From NCBI GenBank assembly GCA_947307285.1, contig CAMZIS010000064.1:1-7009 (forward strand): a DNA stretch of 7,009 nt. The letters are read 5' to 3'. Within the stretch, counting starts at the first letter, position 1. Each line of letters begins with the position of its first letter. A model generated the notes under the pieces. The model saw only the letters and a list, made by a program, of their open reading frames with translations, ran no database searches and was not told the origin of the DNA. Below are positions 5,673 to 7,009 of the stretch, in pieces. Position numbers and translations under genes: made by a program. The DNA comes from an uncultured Peptococcaceae bacterium (GTDB lineage Bacteria > Bacillota > Dehalobacteriia > UBA4068).

Positions 5673-6803
5673 TTATTTGAATATTTTACCGAACAGGCCT
5701 TTTTTATCCTCTTCAACAGGCTCGGCATAGGTGGAGTCGAACTTGCGCAGCAGCTCCTTTTGCTCGTCGCTCAGGCGCTGCGGCGTGAACAGCTTGACCC
5801 GCACGTGCTGGTCGCCCCGGCCGTAGCCCCGCAGCTTGGGGAAGCCGCGGCCCCGCAGGCGGAAGGTGGTGCCGGTCTGGGTGCCTTCGGGGATGGTCAG
5901 CTTGACCGGGCCGTCCAGGGTGGGCACTTCGATGTCCGCGCCCAGGGCCGCTTCGGCGAAGCTGATCTGCTGCTCCAGGAAGACGTTGTCCCCTTCCCGC
6001 TTGAAGAACTTATGGGGCTTGACGGTGACGTAGATGAACAGATCGCCGTTTGAGCCGCCGTTCACGCCGCCTTCGCCCTCGCCCTGCATGCGCAGACGGG
6101 AACCGTTGTCCACGCCGGCGGGCACGTTGACCTTGATCTTATGATGCTTCCTCACCCGGCCGCTGCCGCTGCATTTGGGGCAGGGCTCCTTGATGACGGA
6201 ACCGCTGCCGCCGCAGGCGGAGCAGGTCTTGACCGTCTGGAACTGGCCGAAGGGAGTGGTCTGGTTGAGACGCACGCGGCCGCTGCCGTTGCACTGGCTG
6301 CAGGTCTCCCGGCCGGTGCCGGGCTTGGCGCCTGAGCCTTTGCAGTCGGGGCAGGCCTCCATGCGGGTGACGGAAACCTCCTTTTCCACGCCCTTGGCCG
6401 CCTCTTCGAAGGTGACTGTCAGGTCCAGCCGCAGATCGCCGCCGCGCTGAGGCGCGCTGGGGTCTCTTGTCTGGCCGCCGAAACCGCCGCCGAAGAAGGA
6501 GCTGAAGATATCGCCCATGTCAAAACCCTGGCCGCCGAAACCGCCGAAGCCGCCGAAGCCGCCCATGCCCTGACCGTTCAGGCCCTCGTGACCGAACTGG
6601 TCGTAACGGGCCCGCTGATTGTCGTCGGACAGCACGGAATAGGCTTCGCTGACCTCTTTGAACTTTTCTTCCGCGGTCTTGGAATCCGGGTTCAGATCGG
6701 GATGATATTTTTTGGCCAGCTTTTTATAGGCTTTTTTGATCTCTTCCGGCGTGGCGTTGCGGCCCACGCCTAAGACTTCGTAATAATCGCGTTTTTCTGC
6801 CAT
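5673..6803 (-). CDS. dnaJ: Chaperone protein DnaJ (Hsp40, type I)
   Basis: This 376-residue protein has the full type-I (class A) architecture. A J domain spans residues about 5-70 with the HPD motif at 34-36, which triggers DnaK ATP hydrolysis. A Gly/Phe-rich linker follows (about 77-110) with a DIF motif at 98-100. The zinc-binding domain has four CxxC pairs at Cys151/154, 168/171, 194/197 and 208/211, three of them followed directly by GSG-type glycines. Two beta-rich C-terminal substrate-binding domains end near residue 345, and the protein ends in a basic FGKIFK. Length is normal for the family. The ATG at 6803-6801 lies 7 nt after AAGAGG, and the sequence from MAEKRDYYEVLGV is the expected N-terminus. 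It acts in the cytoplasm, handing unfolded clients to DnaK with GrpE. It sits 64 bp after dnaK with a hairpin between, and 143 bp before prmA. No key residue is missing. Confidence 0.98.
   Translation of the reverse strand: MAEKRDYYEVLGVGRNATPEEIKKAYKKLAKKYHPDLNPDSKTAEEKFKEVSEAYSVLSDDNQRARYDQFGHEGLNGQGMGGFGGFGGFGGQGFDMGDIFSSFFGGGFGGQTRDPSAPQRGGDLRLDLTVTFEEAAKGVEKEVSVTRMEACPDCKGSGAKPGTGRETCSQCNGSGRVRLNQTTPFGQFQTVKTCSACGGSGSVIKEPCPKCSGSGRVRKHHKIKVNVPAGVDNGSRLRMQGEGEGGVNGGSNGDLFIYVTVKPHKFFKREGDNVFLEQQISFAEAALGADIEVPTLDGPVKLTIPEGTQTGTTFRLRGRGFPKLRGYGRGDQHVRVKLFTPQRLSDEQKELLRKFDSTYAEPVEEDKKGLFGKIFK
6531..6563 (-). repeat. 9-nt tandem repeat encoding GGF units in DnaJ
   Basis: About 3.7 copies of a 9-nt unit (plus-strand GCCGCCGAA with one third-position-type variant) encode GGF-GGF-GGF-GG at DnaJ residues 81-91, directly after Met80. 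This is the core of the Gly/Phe-rich linker. Such simple repeats are prone to copy-number slippage, and any change of whole units stays in frame. Confidence 0.8.
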
Positions 6804-6819
6804 GGTCTTGCCTCTTAAA

Positions 6820-6849
6820 GCGGACGGGCAGTCTTACCTGCCCGTCCGC
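6820..6849 (-). promoter_or_regulatory. Perfect 12-bp hairpin in the dnaK-dnaJ gap
   Basis: The arms at 6820-6831 (GCGGACGGGCAG on the plus strand) and 6838-6849 are exact reverse complements around a 6-nt loop. In the minus-strand transcript the stem is followed by only UUUAAG and then, 3 nt after the stem, by the dnaJ Shine-Dalgarno AAGAGG (6811-6816). The U-run is too short for a convincing full terminator. A partial terminator (attenuator), an mRNA processing or stability element, or a structure limiting ribosome access to dnaJ would all fit. Any of these would make DnaJ less abundant than DnaK. The structure is seen directly; its function is inferred. Confidence 0.7.
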
Positions 6850-6867
6850 GCTGCTTCACCGCAGGTT

Positions 6868-7009
6868 TTAGTTATTGTTGTTGTCGTCTACGTTCTTGAA
6901 TTCGGCGTCGTAGAAATCCTGACCCTGGGACTGGTTGAAGTCGCCGCCGGGCTGTCCGCCGCCGAAGCCGCCGGCCTGCTGGGCGCTGTCCGCCTGCTGC
7001 TGTGCCTGA
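6868..7009 (-). CDS. dnaK: Molecular chaperone DnaK (Hsp70), C-terminal end only
   Basis: The last 46 codons before a TAA stop at 6870-6868 are visible; the gene enters from the right edge. What is seen is a low-complexity tail: a Gln/Ala-rich stretch, then Gly/Phe/Gln-rich sequence, then GQDFYDAEFKNVDDNNNN. Hsp70 proteins of the DnaK family end in such a disordered Gly/Gln-rich linker followed by an acidic segment, commonly with a VDAEF- or VDAEY-like core; here FYDAEF occupies that place. None of the ATPase or substrate-binding domains is in the window, so the call rests on this tail plus the position 64 bp upstream of dnaJ, the usual arrangement in Bacillota. DnaK is the cytoplasmic ATP-dependent Hsp70 that DnaJ stimulates. 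The four terminal Asn residues are slightly unusual. The start, any HrcA/CIRCE control site and upstream genes lie outside. Confidence 0.85.
   Translation of the reverse strand, partial: QAQQQADSAQQAGGFGGGQPGGDFNQSQGQDFYDAEFKNVDDNNNN

Overview
The window holds housekeeping genes only, all transcribed right to left on the minus strand: the end of dnaK, then dnaJ, prmA, mtaB, glyQ and glyS. Another co-directional gene very probably starts just past the left edge. The organism is inferred to be a GC-rich member of the Bacillota (Firmicutes). The evidence is the chaperone cluster order dnaK-dnaJ-prmA-mtaB, the two-subunit (alpha2beta2) glycyl-tRNA synthetase, strong AGGAGG-type ribosome binding sites, and coding DNA rich in CTG and GCC-type codons. 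Negativicutes (Acidaminococcus or Selenomonas relatives) would fit best, but this is inference from layout and composition, not proof.

Right part (about 7009 to 3219): this is the distal half of a heat-shock operon. The disordered C-terminal tail of DnaK is followed by a 64-bp gap containing a perfect 12-bp hairpin. Next come a complete type-I DnaJ, a 143-bp AT-rich gap with a long second hairpin, PrmA (L11 methyltransferase), and MtaB (tRNA-t6A37 methylthiotransferase) only one base after prmA. The rsmE gene that often sits between prmA and mtaB in Bacillota is not there. A terminator-like hairpin follows mtaB.

Left part (about 3218 to 1): this is a separate transcription unit for glycyl-tRNA synthetase. 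It starts from an exact consensus promoter (TTGACA, 17 bp, TATAAT) whose -35 box touches the mtaB terminator. The predicted leader is only about 47 nt, too short for a T-box riboswitch. glyQ and glyS overlap by one base (TAATG). After glyS there is a small hairpin and an AAGGAGGA ribosome binding site at the very edge, so the unit continues beyond the window.

The genes share the theme of protein synthesis and folding: tRNA charging, tRNA modification, ribosomal protein modification and chaperone activity. No intergenic stretch exceeds 300 bp. I saw no mobile element, CRISPR array, rRNA or tRNA gene, and no evidence of an undescribed system. The points worth a second look are intergenic RNA structures and the promoter-terminator arrangement.
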